Positions 25,977 through 32,605 are shown, counted from the stretch's first letter. The stretch is DNA of 64,000 bases from an uncultured Oscillospiraceae bacterium (GCA_947627285.1 CANQVL010000002.1:1-64000); one strand, 5' to 3'. Notes: generated from the letters alone by a model not told the origin. Numbers and translations: made by a program.

Positions 25977-27063
25977 GGAGTTCACCTCCTTCATAGCGCA
26001 GGAGCCTTTCGAAGCGGAATCCCTCCGGCGCCGCCGTGTCGGTCCTGACGCGCTTCCCATCGGCGGTGAGAGCGCGCACGGCGCGCAAAAGACCCTCCGG
26101 GTCCGAGCCGTCGTGGAGGATGAGGATATCCGCGTCCGTGCCGTCGGGCTCGGGGACAAGGCGCTCCAGGAGGTTTAAATATACGGCAAAGCCCATGGCG
26201 CCGGCGTCCCGGTGGAGCCTTTTCGTGAGCCCGTCGTACCTGCCGCCGGAGAGCACGGGGGAGGGCACGTCGGGGATATAGCCCCGCATGACAATGCCGT
26301 TGTAGTACCGCCCATCACAGCGCAGGGAGAGGTCCAGGTATATGCCCTCCACGCCCCTGAGCGCCACGGCGACTCTGGCAAGCTCCGAAAGCGCCTCCGC
26401 CGCCATCTCGCCCAGGGGCAGTGAGGACAGCCGCCGAACCGCGTCCTCCAGGGGCGCGCGAAGATGTATCATGGTGTTGAAGGCGTCCATGACATACAGC
26501 GGGACGCCGTTTTTTTCCGCCAGCGCCAGGGCCTCGTGGGAGTTTTTCTCCTCCGCCAGCCGAAGAAGCTCCGGGCGGATATGGGCGGGGACGCCGTTGT
26601 CCTCCAAAAAGCCGTCCAGGAGCCCCAGATGGGAGAGGTCCAGCATATACCTTTCGGAGAGCGCGGAAAGACTGCCTGCCGCCAGCTCGATGACCTCGCA
26701 CACGTCAAAAAGTGTGAGGCTCCCGATGCACTCAAGCCCCGCCTGCTGTATTTCGGAAAAGCCGGAGGAGGGGTCGGCGGCGCGGTAGACGCTCTCGCAG
26801 TAGTATACCTTTCTGAGCCCCCGGGAAGGGGCGGTATTTTTGATGACCGAGAGCGTCACGTCGGGCTTCAGCGCCATGAGCCGCCCGTCGGTGTCGGTGA
26901 AGGTGAGTATGGAGCTTCCCGTGATGAAGGAACGGTTTTTGGCGTAAAGGTCGTACTCCTCGAACCTGCCCACACGGTAGCGCGTGTAGCCCCTGGAGGT
27001 GTAGATCTCCCGGAGCTTTGTGAAGATCCCGTCAAGGGCGGAGGAAAAACGGGCGTCGGACAT
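25969..27063 (-). CDS. hisZ: ATP phosphoribosyltransferase regulatory subunit
   Basis: A 364-residue class II aminoacyl-tRNA-synthetase-like protein without synthetase activity. It partners short HisG and carries histidine feedback. Motifs: YTRYRVGRFEEYDLYAK, MALKPDVTLSVIKNTA (motif 2-like) and SGGRYDGLTKRL (histidine-binding region). It is the first gene of the his operon. Confidence 0.93.
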   Translation of the reverse strand: MSDARFSSALDGIFTKLREIYTSRGYTRYRVGRFEEYDLYAKNRSFITGSSILTFTDTDGRLMALKPDVTLSVIKNTAPSRGLRKVYYCESVYRAADPSSGFSEIQQAGLECIGSLTLFDVCEVIELAAGSLSALSERYMLDLSHLGLLDGFLEDNGVPAHIRPELLRLAEEKNSHEALALAEKNGVPLYVMDAFNTMIHLRAPLEDAVRRLSSLPLGEMAAEALSELARVAVALRGVEGIYLDLSLRCDGRYYNGIVMRGYIPDVPSPVLSGGRYDGLTKRLHRDAGAMGFAVYLNLLERLVPEPDGTDADILILHDGSDPEGLLRAVRALTADGKRVRTDTAAPEGFRFERLLRYEGGELRE

Positions 27064-27146
27064 GAAGATACCTCATTTGCTGTGATTTGCCTGCCGCCGC
27101 GCGGCGGCACGAAATGTCCCAAAATTCCGCATTTTGGAGTAACAAC

Positions 27147-27175
27147 ATTATATTATGTGTTAGCATGTTAGTCAA
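27147..27175 (-). promoter_or_regulatory. his operon promoter
   Basis: Minus-strand TTGACT (27175-27170), 17-bp spacer and TATAAT (27152-27147). A small inverted repeat, CCAAAAT/ATTTTGG, lies just downstream in the leader (27119-27137). No T-box or histidine-rich leader peptide was seen. Confidence 0.8.
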
Positions 27176-27221
27176 GTGAAGAAATGGCACAAAAAATACG
27201 TAAAATGTTTTGCAAATTCGA

Positions 27222-27250
27222 TTGACAAAGCTAAAGGAATGTGTTAATAT
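27222..27250 (+). promoter_or_regulatory. Promoter of the tRNA-Ser genes
   Basis: TTGACA (27222-27227), 17-bp spacer and TAATAT (27245-27250), ending 16 bp before the first tRNA. Confidence 0.75.
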
Positions 27251-27266
27251 ATCATGGCACTGAATT

Positions 27267-27355
27267 GGAGAGATACCGAAGTGGTTATAACGGAGCGGTC
27301 TTGAAAACCGTCGGCGGGCAACCGCCCGTGGGTTCGAATCCCACTCTCTCCGCCA
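27267..27355 (+). tRNA. tRNA-Ser(UGA)
   Basis: Acceptor GGAGAGA pairs with TCTCTCC, followed by an encoded GCCA-type end. The anticodon loop CTTGAAA gives TGA at 27302-27304. A long variable arm (CGGCGGGCAACCGCCCG) and GGTTCGAATCC T-arm confirm a class II serine tRNA. Confidence 0.95.
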
Positions 27356-27411
27356 CAGGCTCCCGTGGCACGGAGGTCTGTGGGGGAGAGAGTGGCAAAA
27401 ACCAAATAAAT

Positions 27412-27500
27412 GCGGAAGTACCCAAGTGGCCGAAGGGGCTCCCCTGCTAAGGGAGTAGACGTCTAAACCGCGTGCGAGGGTTCAAATCCCTCCTTCCGCG
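27412..27500 (+). tRNA. tRNA-Ser(GCU)
   Basis: Acceptor GCGGAAG (27412-27418) pairs with CTTCCGC (27493-27499). Anticodon loop CTGCTAA gives GCT. A long variable arm and GGGTTCAAATCCC T-arm are present; CCA is not encoded. Its 3' end is 152 bp from the integrase stop codon and is the likely prophage attachment target. Confidence 0.95.
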
Positions 27501-27502
27501 TA

Positions 27503-27549
27503 AAAAAGAGCCTGAAATTGCGAAAAATCGCAGGTTTCGGGCTCTTTTT
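27503..27549. terminator. Terminator after the tRNA-Ser genes
   Basis: AAAAAGAGCC (27503-27512) pairs with GGCTCTTTTT (27540-27549), with further pairing inside (TTGCG/CGCA). The T-run on either strand makes it usable for both the tRNA and the converging integrase transcripts. Confidence 0.75.
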
Positions 27550-27635
27550 GTTATGAAATCGCTCAGCGGGGGATACTTTGCGCGCGGGTTTAAAATGATT
27601 CGTTATGGTTTATTCTGTTACCCCAAAATCAGCTC

Positions 27636-27659
27636 TATAGTTAACATTATAGTTAACAA
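27636..27659. repeat. Tandem 12-bp direct repeat, candidate integrase arm sites
   Basis: TATAGTTAACAT and TATAGTTAACAA lie head to tail between the tRNA and the integrase, overlapping the integrase stop codon. Short direct repeats at this position are typical arm-type sites of tyrosine integrases. The attL core itself is presumably in the tRNA 3' end or just after it. Confidence 0.5.
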
Positions 27660-28807
27660 TCTCCGCCGCGGTTCTGCCGTACTTCGGCAGAGCTTTCGTT
27701 TGCTTTTGAGGTCATTCCCAGTAAATCCACAGCGGCGTGGACGGATTCGTTTGTCGGGTGGATGTATCTCTGGGTGGTGGCAAATTTGGAGTGGCGCATA
27801 ACCTCCTGGATGACGCTGGGCTGACTGTTGAACATAGCCAGGGCCGTGGCGGTAGTATGCCGGCAGGAGTAGGGGGCGCGGTCCGGCACGCCGGTGCGGG
27901 TCAGTGCCTCATGGAAGCGGTCGTAAAAGCTGTCCCGGTTCATGCACAGGACGTACTCCATCCGGGATTTGCTGGACTCGGTCAGGTCACGCAGGACGGG
28001 CTCGATCATGGCGGGGAATACTATGGGGGTTTCCCGACGCTTTTTTGTTTTCAGTCCGCAGCCGCGAATCTCGTGGGCACCCCAGTTGATCATGTCCTTC
28101 TTGAGCCTGAAAAGCTCGCCCGGCATCATGCCGGAGTAGATCATCAGCAGGATATACCCAACGAAGGTGTCGCCGGCGCTGTACGCCGTCCAGAGCGCGC
28201 GTATCTCGTCTTCGGTAAAGGGGTGTATTTCCTTCTCCTCCAAGGAGGGCAGGCGGATATACTCAGCCAGATTTGTCCGCGCGGTCCCCTCTGCCACCGC
28301 GCGGGTAAAGAGGTGGGACAGTACCGTTTTCATATCCCGCGCCGGGTAGTAGGTGCTGACGGCGTCGTTGATGCGGCGCTGGAGCATGTCGATAGTCAGC
28401 TCATCCATGCGGTACGCCGCCAACGGCTCCAACCGGTTCCAGGCGATCCGGTAGGCAGTCTGCTTCGACGCTGACAGGTCCAGATAGTCCGACGCCTTCC
28501 AGCCTGTCCAGTAAGCCCGAAGGGTGGGGGATTGAGGCTTATCGGTTTTTGGGGCTGCAGCATACGCCAGAGCCGCAGTCTTGGTTTTAAAGCCGCCCTT
28601 GGTGCCGCGCTTTTGGTGAAACTTGCCCTCCTCATCCAGATAGTTCTCCTCGGTCCATACGGCGGTCCAGGTGTTCCCGCGCTTGATGGCGGTGCCCTGC
28701 TTGCTTCCACGGTTCTTTGTAGAGGGCTTCACCGTCTGTACCGCGCCGCAGTACATGCAGAACTTGCTCCCCTCCGGTATCTCCCGCTTACATTTTCGGC
28801 ACTCCAC
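27653..28807 (-). CDS. int: Tyrosine recombinase/integrase with N-terminal zinc ribbon
   Basis: A 384-residue site-specific integrase. Residues 2-18 form a zinc ribbon (CRKC...CMYC), then an arm-binding and core-binding region, then the catalytic domain with APYSCRHTTATA (His-x-x-Arg) and ATTQRYIHP (tyrosine). At the first catalytic position, usually an Arg in a G-x-R-x-G-E motif, this protein reads SGMMPGEL. GTG 28807 follows AGGAGGTG; the open frame upstream runs through the terminator and the 17-bp palindrome. The gene converges on tRNA-Ser(GCU). Confidence 0.9.
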   Translation of the reverse strand: MECRKCKREIPEGSKFCMYCGAVQTVKPSTKNRGSKQGTAIKRGNTWTAVWTEENYLDEEGKFHQKRGTKGGFKTKTAALAYAAAPKTDKPQSPTLRAYWTGWKASDYLDLSASKQTAYRIAWNRLEPLAAYRMDELTIDMLQRRINDAVSTYYPARDMKTVLSHLFTRAVAEGTARTNLAEYIRLPSLEEKEIHPFTEDEIRALWTAYSAGDTFVGYILLMIYSGMMPGELFRLKKDMINWGAHEIRGCGLKTKKRRETPIVFPAMIEPVLRDLTESSKSRMEYVLCMNRDSFYDRFHEALTRTGVPDRAPYSCRHTTATALAMFNSQPSVIQEVMRHSKFATTQRYIHPTNESVHAAVDLLGMTSKANESSAEVRQNRGGDC

Positions 28808-28911
28808 AGCGTCACCTCCTGCCGGTGTCCGAATAGGACACAAAAAGCGGACAGCCGAAGCTGTCCGCTTTGCAAGTAACGGAAATAGGTGGGGCGACAC
28901 TCCCACATCTC
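28729..28911 (-). CDS. Possible leader ORF of the integrase
   Basis: A 60-codon frame starting MWECRPTYFRYLQSGQ runs through the attenuator hairpin (28844-28871), through the 17-bp palindrome and past the integrase start in another frame. If translated, ribosomes would melt the terminator and couple to integrase. The ribosome site (GGAG directly before ATG) is poorly spaced, so translation is uncertain. Confidence 0.3.
   Translation of the reverse strand, partial: EMWECRPTYFRYLQSGQLRLSAFCVLFGHRQEVTLWSAENVSGRYRRGASSACTAARYRR
28825..28841. promoter_or_regulatory. 17-bp palindrome, site 1
   Basis: GTGTCCGAATAGGACAC, one mismatch to the consensus GTGTCCGAATCGGACAC. It lies between the leader terminator and the integrase ribosome site. 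Confidence 0.75.
28844..28871 (-). terminator. Attenuator in the integrase leader
   Basis: 12-bp arms AAAGCGGACAGC and GCTGTCCGCTTT around CGAA, followed on the minus strand by a T-run. It lies between the int promoter and the int start, so most transcripts should stop here unless relieved. Confidence 0.75.
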
Positions 28912-28980
28912 CAACGAGGGCGACGGCTGCCCGTTCCGTCCTCTATTCCCGCTTACTCCATAGTATGTTCTCTCAGCTTC

Positions 28981-29008
28981 ATTATACACGCTTTTTGATT
29001 TGTGTCAA
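28981..29008 (-). promoter_or_regulatory. Integrase promoter
   Basis: Minus-strand TTGACA (29008-29003), 16-bp spacer and TATAAT (28986-28981). The leader is about 170 nt. Confidence 0.75.
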
Positions 29009-29021
29009 TGCTTGTTGTTAC

Positions 29022-29038
29022 GTGTCCGAATCGGGCAC
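29022..29038. promoter_or_regulatory. 17-bp palindrome, site 2
   Basis: GTGTCCGAATCGGGCAC, one mismatch. It lies between predicted small RNA 1 and the integrase promoter. Confidence 0.75.
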
Positions 29039-29047
29039 ATAATTCTC

Positions 29048-29211
29048 CGAAAAAGAACGCACCCCCTGCCGGATGGCAGAGGGTGCAAGTTCATCCATTG
29101 AGCGTTCTTTTGATTTAGCTCCTTGCGCTCTACAAGGAGAATCATCCATTGAGCCGTTTTATTTTATAGGCTGCCCTGCTCTCAGGCAGCATTCATTGCG
29201 GGTTCCCCCGC
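29048..29211 (-). ncRNA. Predicted small RNA 1 (about 165 nt)
   Basis: It lies between a strong minus-strand promoter (29246-29218) and a terminator whose outer stem AAAAGAACGC (29051-29060) pairs with 29102-29111 and ends in a T-run. Internal hairpins: GCGGG/CCCGC, GCTGCC/GGCAGC, CTCCTTG/CAAGGAG and GCACCC/GGGTGC. The 12-nt motif GCTCAATGGATG (minus strand) occurs twice, each time beside a hairpin. No protein-like frame. Not matched to a named family. Confidence 0.6.
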
Positions 29212-29217
29212 ACCCTT

Positions 29218-29246
29218 AGTATATTCAATTTTCGGATATTTGTCAA
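29218..29246 (-). promoter_or_regulatory. Promoter of predicted small RNA 1
   Basis: Minus-strand TTGACA (29246-29241), 17-bp spacer and TATACT (29223-29218), immediately after the terminator of small RNA 2. Confidence 0.75.
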
Positions 29247-29249
29247 TTC

Positions 29250-29415
29250 AAAAAAAGCAGAGTAGGCTGTAAAGCCTACCCTGCTTTTTTAGTCCCTACT
29301 TACGGCAAGGGATTTCCGCTTTTTCCGGTCCCGACTTTACGGCACGGGCTTTCCGCTTGAGTGTGACGGCAGGGCACAGCAAACGCTGTTTCCCTGTCGG
29401 CGGAATCTCGCCCGC
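29250..29415 (-). ncRNA. Predicted small RNA 2 (about 165 nt) with tandem covarying hairpins
   Basis: Transcribed from -10 TATAAT (29427-29422) to the strong terminator at 29251-29290. It contains two units with a period of about 36 nt (29327-29358 and 29291-29321). Each has GCGGAAA, a small hairpin and the loop TGCCGTAA; the hairpin stems differ but keep pairing (CCCG/CGGG versus TCCCT/AGGGA). An upstream hairpin CAGGG...CCCTG is also present. No coding potential seen. Confidence 0.6.
29251..29290. terminator. Bidirectional terminator of small RNA 2
   Basis: AAAAAAGCAG, GTAGGCT, loop GTAA, AGCCTAC, CTGCTTTTTT: a near-perfect long stem with A and T tracts on the outer sides. Confidence 0.85.
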
Positions 29416-29421
29416 ATAACT

Positions 29422-29451
29422 ATTATACCGCGGATGGATCGGAAAATGCAA
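29422..29451 (-). promoter_or_regulatory. Promoter of predicted small RNA 2
   Basis: Minus-strand TATAAT (29427-29422) with TTGCAT (29451-29446) 18 bp upstream. Confidence 0.55.
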
Positions 29452-29510
29452 GTACAAGATGTAGGCTAATATTAAATTAAATTATTGCAACAAGCCCTTG
29501 CGTCGATTTT

Positions 29511-29527
29511 GTGTCCGAATCGGGCAC
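29511..29527. promoter_or_regulatory. 17-bp palindrome, site 3
   Basis: GTGTCCGAATCGGGCAC, one mismatch. It ends 1 bp from the NYN gene stop codon and separates that gene from the small RNA cassette. Confidence 0.75.
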
Positions 29528-29528
29528 A

Positions 29529-30242
29529 TTAGATTTCGGTGCTGCGTGGGATTACGCAGAGAGGATCATCAAGATTATGCGGAGGCTTCTGGACGCAGCT
29601 ATGTAGACCATCGATGTGCTCATTCAGACTCGGTTTGATGGTATGCCACATCGGGTCAAGAATAAAATCAATGCCCTCACGCCGCGCGTGCTTTGCCGCT
29701 GGTACAAAATCACTGTCTCCCGCAATAAGGACAATCTGGTCGACAAGTCGCTTATACGCAAGCGAAGCTATATCAAGACCAATCCTCATGTCGACGCCTT
29801 TTTGCTGGATATCGAGATGAAAATCAGACTCTTTCAGATCGGGCACTTGCATTTCTCCGCGGCATAACCGCTTGACAGCATCAGCATTCATTACATAGCC
29901 TGCCGTGCTTTCCAGCAGTTCACCCATCCTCAGTGCAACCTTTCTCTTGTGAGTCAGAGCCTCATGGAAAGAATTTGTCCAAGTGTAAAGGTCGGTCCGC
30001 TTGAGCCATACACTTTGCTGGGTAAGCGGGTGCATGATTGTCTTATCAGATGGCGGACAGTCATATACGAAAATACGGTAAAGATATTTCTGCTCCCATG
30101 TCTCGTTCCCAAAGTCCGAAAGGTGGCGCATGCAATACTCGCAAAGCTCACTTGCACGCTCCTGCCCCGTTTTTTGACCAAACAGAATGTTGGCCCGCTT
30201 TTGATAAAATGCGCTGTCAACCAAAATAGCTGTGCGAATCAT
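29529..30242 (-). CDS. NYN-domain (LabA/DUF88-like) putative RNase
   Basis: A 237-residue PIN-like NYN protein. Acidic active-site positions are recognisable in ILVDSAFY at the N-terminus and in QIVLIAGDSDFVPAAKHA toward the C-terminus; RIGLDIASLA is the usual preceding helix. Members are metal-dependent RNases or RNA binders. It has its own promoter and a structured leader, is more AT-rich than neighbouring phage genes and is flanked by two copies of the 17-bp palindrome, so it looks like a lysogenic cargo gene. A defence or RNA-processing role is possible but not shown. Confidence 0.8.
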   Translation of the reverse strand: MIRTAILVDSAFYQKRANILFGQKTGQERASELCEYCMRHLSDFGNETWEQKYLYRIFVYDCPPSDKTIMHPLTQQSVWLKRTDLYTWTNSFHEALTHKRKVALRMGELLESTAGYVMNADAVKRLCRGEMQVPDLKESDFHLDIQQKGVDMRIGLDIASLAYKRLVDQIVLIAGDSDFVPAAKHARREGIDFILDPMWHTIKPSLNEHIDGLHSCVQKPPHNLDDPLCVIPRSTEI

Positions 30243-30265
30243 AAATAATCCTCCAAACGAAAAAA

Positions 30266-30313
30266 CCCTTGGTTTCGACGATTCCCGGATGGTGGGAGGT
30301 CTACTTCCAAGGG
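30266..30313 (-). terminator. Terminator-like leader hairpin of the NYN gene
   Basis: On the minus strand CCCTTGG (30313-30307) pairs with CCAAGGG (30272-30266), followed by a run of six T. It lies between the promoter and the GGAGG ribosome site, so it may attenuate NYN expression. Confidence 0.55.
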
Positions 30314-30349
30314 CTATTTAAACAATGCGTAGCGTTAAGCTACACGCTT

Positions 30350-30378
30350 ATAATATGCCCTTGGATCCGATTTGTCAA
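30350..30378 (-). promoter_or_regulatory. NYN gene promoter
   Basis: Minus-strand TTGACA (30378-30373), 17-bp spacer and TATTAT (30355-30350). The 302-bp gap 30243-30544 holds this promoter, the leader hairpin and palindrome site 4. Confidence 0.8.
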
Positions 30379-30467
30379 TAGGTAAAAATGGCTAAAAACG
30401 TTTTAAGGTGTTTTAAGACGTTTTATAGTGGCTGAAACTGCTTGAGTCCGTAGACGCGACTTCGTGC

Positions 30468-30484
30468 GTGTCCGAATCGGACAT
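30468..30484. promoter_or_regulatory. 17-bp palindrome, site 4
   Basis: GTGTCCGAATCGGACAT, last base mismatched. It lies between the NYN promoter and the 3' end of the DUF4352-like gene. Confidence 0.75.
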
Positions 30485-30544
30485 ATTGTCTTAATTCACG
30501 TATGGTTCTCTTTAGCCTTCTTTTTCGGTTGTTTGTATAAGAAT

Positions 30545-31198
30545 TTATTTTGAATATTCAAACAGGTATTCTTTATTTGACCAGACGTTCGATTTAAATC
30601 TAATCTCGATAGTTTTCCAGTCAGAAGCCGCTTCGTAGCCAACGATGCCGTTCATCTTCTTGCCGGGAGCTATGGCTCCGTCAAGCTGAGACTTATCTGA
30701 GCTTGTCAAGGCGGAAAGGCTGATATTTGTAGAATAATCGTCTATGTATGCCTCGAAGGACATCAACGAACTAACCGCAAGATCATTTTTCGAGTTGTTC
30801 TGGATTTCAAACTCGCATACTACAAAAACATTCCCGTCTGCCGGAGTTACATAATTTGCGCCATTGTTCTCAGTAACATTGACCAATGTAACGATGACAT
30901 CATTAAGCTCCGCACTTTCGCCTATTCCAAAAACCGTTGGCTCTTTGCTTCCTGATTGCTCATTTTCGTTACTTTCGGGCTGATTGCTGTTAATTCCGTC
31001 CTTTTCGGTGCCATTTTCAACTTTCTTCGGCTGTTCGTCTCCTCCGCTGAAAGCGGCAACAATGAGAATAAGCCCTATAAAGAGGAGGACAATTCCAAGA
31101 ACTACATGTTTTTTTCTTTTTGCCCCACAATATGGACATACTTTCGCTGATTTGGCGATTTCTTTTCCGCATGCCTTGCAATTTACCATTTTTGCCAT
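30545..31198 (-). CDS. Membrane-anchored zinc-ribbon, DUF4352-like protein
   Basis: A 217-residue protein. Residues 5-22 form a zinc ribbon (CKACGKEI...CPYCGAKR), a single membrane helix follows (about 28-48), then an acidic/Ser-Asn linker and an immunoglobulin-like extracytoplasmic domain resembling DUF4352 (VIVTLVNVTENNG, VVCEFEIQNNSKND). ATG 31198 follows AAGGAG; the open frame upstream crosses two 17-bp palindromes. It is AT-rich and typical of lysogenic-conversion genes. Function unknown. Confidence 0.7.
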   Translation of the reverse strand: MAKMVNCKACGKEIAKSAKVCPYCGAKRKKHVVLGIVLLFIGLILIVAAFSGGDEQPKKVENGTEKDGINSNQPESNENEQSGSKEPTVFGIGESAELNDVIVTLVNVTENNGANYVTPADGNVFVVCEFEIQNNSKNDLAVSSLMSFEAYIDDYSTNISLSALTSSDKSQLDGAIAPGKKMNGIVGYEAASDWKTIEIRFKSNVWSNKEYLFEYSK

Positions 31199-31216
31199 AA
31201 ATCTGTCTCCTTTTTC

Positions 31217-31233
31217 GTGTCCGAATCGGACAC
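31217..31233. promoter_or_regulatory. 17-bp palindrome, site 5
   Basis: GTGTCCGAATCGGACAC, exact consensus. It lies directly upstream of the DUF4352-like gene; its start is 31 bp (about three helical turns) from the start of site 6. Confidence 0.8.
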
Positions 31234-31247
31234 TTGTTTTATTTCTT

Positions 31248-31264
31248 GTGTCCGATTCGGACAC
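31248..31264. promoter_or_regulatory. 17-bp palindrome, site 6
   Basis: GTGTCCGATTCGGACAC, exact with a T centre, hence the reverse orientation of the consensus. Confidence 0.8.
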
Positions 31265-31379
31265 TTTTCGATTTATATAGATTTTGAATGATTCTGTGGT
31301 ATAATGTCCCCGGCGCTAATACGAGGCGGAACGTTTTGCCGGAAAGGGAAATACATGGACATAGAAAGGCTCCAACAGG

Positions 31380-31757
31380 CTATTTCTGCCCTTCGGCGGG
31401 CGGAAAAGGCTTTCCTCCTCGCGCTGCTAATATCCCTTGGACGAAAAAATCGACCTTCTCAAGGTCCTCGGGACTCAAAGACTTCAGGTGAGCCATAATC
31501 TCAGCATCAAGGGTCTCCTCGCTGATCTCAGCGAGGGGACCTTCTTTTTCGTCTGTGAGCCCCAGAAGGTAGTCTACGGAGACGTGTAAAAAGGACGCCA
31601 GACGAACCAGCGTCTCATACGTTGGTTCACGACTTCCCGCCTCCCAACCGCCCACGGTGGACTGCGCCACGCCAAAGGCGTTGGCAAAAGACTGCTGGGA
31701 TTTGTATCCCCGCAGTTCCCTTGCCGCTTTCATTCTGACTCGAAATTCAGTATACAT
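31380..31757 (-). CDS. CI-like repressor (XRE helix-turn-helix)
   Basis: A 125-residue protein. An N-terminal HTH (residues 6-60) has SQQSFANAFGVAQSTVGGWE and the family tail VDYLLGLTD; the acidic C-terminus is probably for dimerisation. There is no peptidase domain, so induction by RecA-type self-cleavage is not expected. It is divergent from the early operon and faces the AGCGAT-type operators, so it is the likely lysogeny repressor. Confidence 0.85.
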   Translation of the reverse strand: MYTEFRVRMKAARELRGYKSQQSFANAFGVAQSTVGGWEAGSREPTYETLVRLASFLHVSVDYLLGLTDEKEGPLAEISEETLDAEIMAHLKSLSPEDLEKVDFFVQGILAARGGKPFPPAEGQK

Positions 31758-31807
31758 TCAATCGCCCCACGCGATATTTTTACATCAAATTCATCGTTAT
31801 TGCAAGT

Positions 31808-31890
31808 AGCGATAAAAAATTTTCAAAAATAATCGCTTTTAGAGTTGACAAACGCAAATTGAAATGCTATATTAACGCTGTTAGCGATAA
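31808..31890. promoter_or_regulatory. Operator region with AGCGAT motifs
   Basis: The inverted pair AGCGAT...ATCGCT (31808-31837) and the near-palindrome TTAACGCTGTTAGCGATAA (31872-31890) overlap the divergent promoters. They are the best candidate binding sites for the CI-like repressor or for a Cro-like partner. Confidence 0.6.
31845..31873 (+). promoter_or_regulatory. Early rightward promoter
   Basis: TTGACA (31845-31850), 17-bp spacer and TATATT (31868-31873). The -10 box overlaps a palindromic operator. Confidence 0.8.
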
Positions 31891-31907
31891 CGAGGGAGGT
31901 GAAGGAT

Positions 31908-32111
31908 GTGAGACGTGCTTACGGTTCGGAACCACCCAGCGTGGCGGCTAAGGCGCTGGCAGAGAAGATCACCGCGCTGATCATTGACAGCGCAGTGACC
32001 TTCAAGGACGCCGTTGACGCGCTGGACGTGTCAGAGGAGCTGCTGGAGAAAAGGACGCGGCCCGTCAGGGTTGATTCCGATAAGGGGACCCATCAGGATT
32101 GGGAGTTCTGA
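31908..32111 (+). CDS. Small early phage protein, unknown
   Basis: 67 residues starting from GTG 31908, seven bases after GGGAGGT. Helical (VAAKALAEKITALII, KDAVDALDVSEELLEK). It is the first rightward gene after the repressor, the usual Cro or antirepressor position, but no HTH can be named with confidence. Confidence 0.55.
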   Translation: MRRAYGSEPPSVAAKALAEKITALIIDSAVTFKDAVDALDVSEELLEKRTRPVRVDSDKGTHQDWEF

Positions 32112-32281
32112 ACAGCGCCAGCAGAATCCGGCAATTCAAGCTTTTCCAAGGCAACTTTATACGCGGCTAAGTATTCATCGACGATATGTTTGCCCTCAGT
32201 GAGTTGCGGTAGTTTGCCGTTCAATGCGTTGTGTACCCATATCAATGCAAGATCGTGGGCAATCTGTTCGTTGCTGAGCAT
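32093..32281 (-). CDS. Small phage protein on the opposite strand
   Basis: 62 residues: MLSNEQIAHDLALIW... with EYLAAYKVALEKL. The NEQIAHDL start resembles small proteins common in Gram-positive phages. AAGGGGGG precedes the ATG at good distance. It converges on and overlaps the preceding gene by 19 bp. Confidence 0.55.
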   Translation of the reverse strand: MLSNEQIAHDLALIWVHNALNGKLPQLTEGKHIVDEYLAAYKVALEKLELPDSAGAVQNSQS

Positions 32282-32374
32282 ATTTGCACCCCCCTTTCTC
32301 GGTTATTCCGGTGGCAGCCGGTGAGACCATTATAGGGGAAAGGGGGAGATATGGCAAGAAGGGAGGTGAAAACC

Positions 32375-32605
32375 ATGAAAAATGAGTGGCTAAGGGACAT
32401 TCGGGTGGGTCAGGGAAAGACCCAGCAGGAGGTCGCCGACAGCGCGGATATGTCTCAGTCAGGGTATGCCGGCATAGAGACGGGGGCAAAGCAGCCTACC
32501 GTTTCGACTGCGAAAAAGATCGCCGCGGTGCTGGGGTTTGACTGGACGCAGTTTTTTGAGGACGCGGACCAGTGCGGCGATGAGGAGTCGGCGGACAGCG
32601 CGTGA
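32375..32605 (+). CDS. XRE-family transcriptional regulator
   Basis: 76 residues with a full HTH: RVGQGKTQQEVADSADMSQ then GYAGIETGAKQPTVSTAKKIA. ATG 32375 follows GGGAGGTG. It is the second regulator of the early region and could be Cro-like. Confidence 0.8.
   Translation: MKNEWLRDIRVGQGKTQQEVADSADMSQSGYAGIETGAKQPTVSTAKKIAAVLGFDWTQFFEDADQCGDEESADSA

Noticed and set aside
27064-27146. T-box or histidine leader peptide before hisZ
   Set aside because: The leader is short; no histidine codon run, no T-box sequence and no antiterminator pair.
29291-29358. Two repeats with about 36-bp period considered as CRISPR
   Set aside because: Only two diverged units with no spacers between them and no cas genes; they fit tandem RNA hairpins.
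29366-29400. GTGACGGCAGGG in the prophage as a fifth composite host repeat
   Set aside because: Only a 12-bp resemblance to copy D; the palindrome, linker and terminator hairpin are absent.
31354-31498. 47-codon plus-strand frame with AAGGGA upstream, antisense to the repressor end
   Set aside because: Overlaps the well-supported repressor gene, has no convincing -35 element and no recognisable product.
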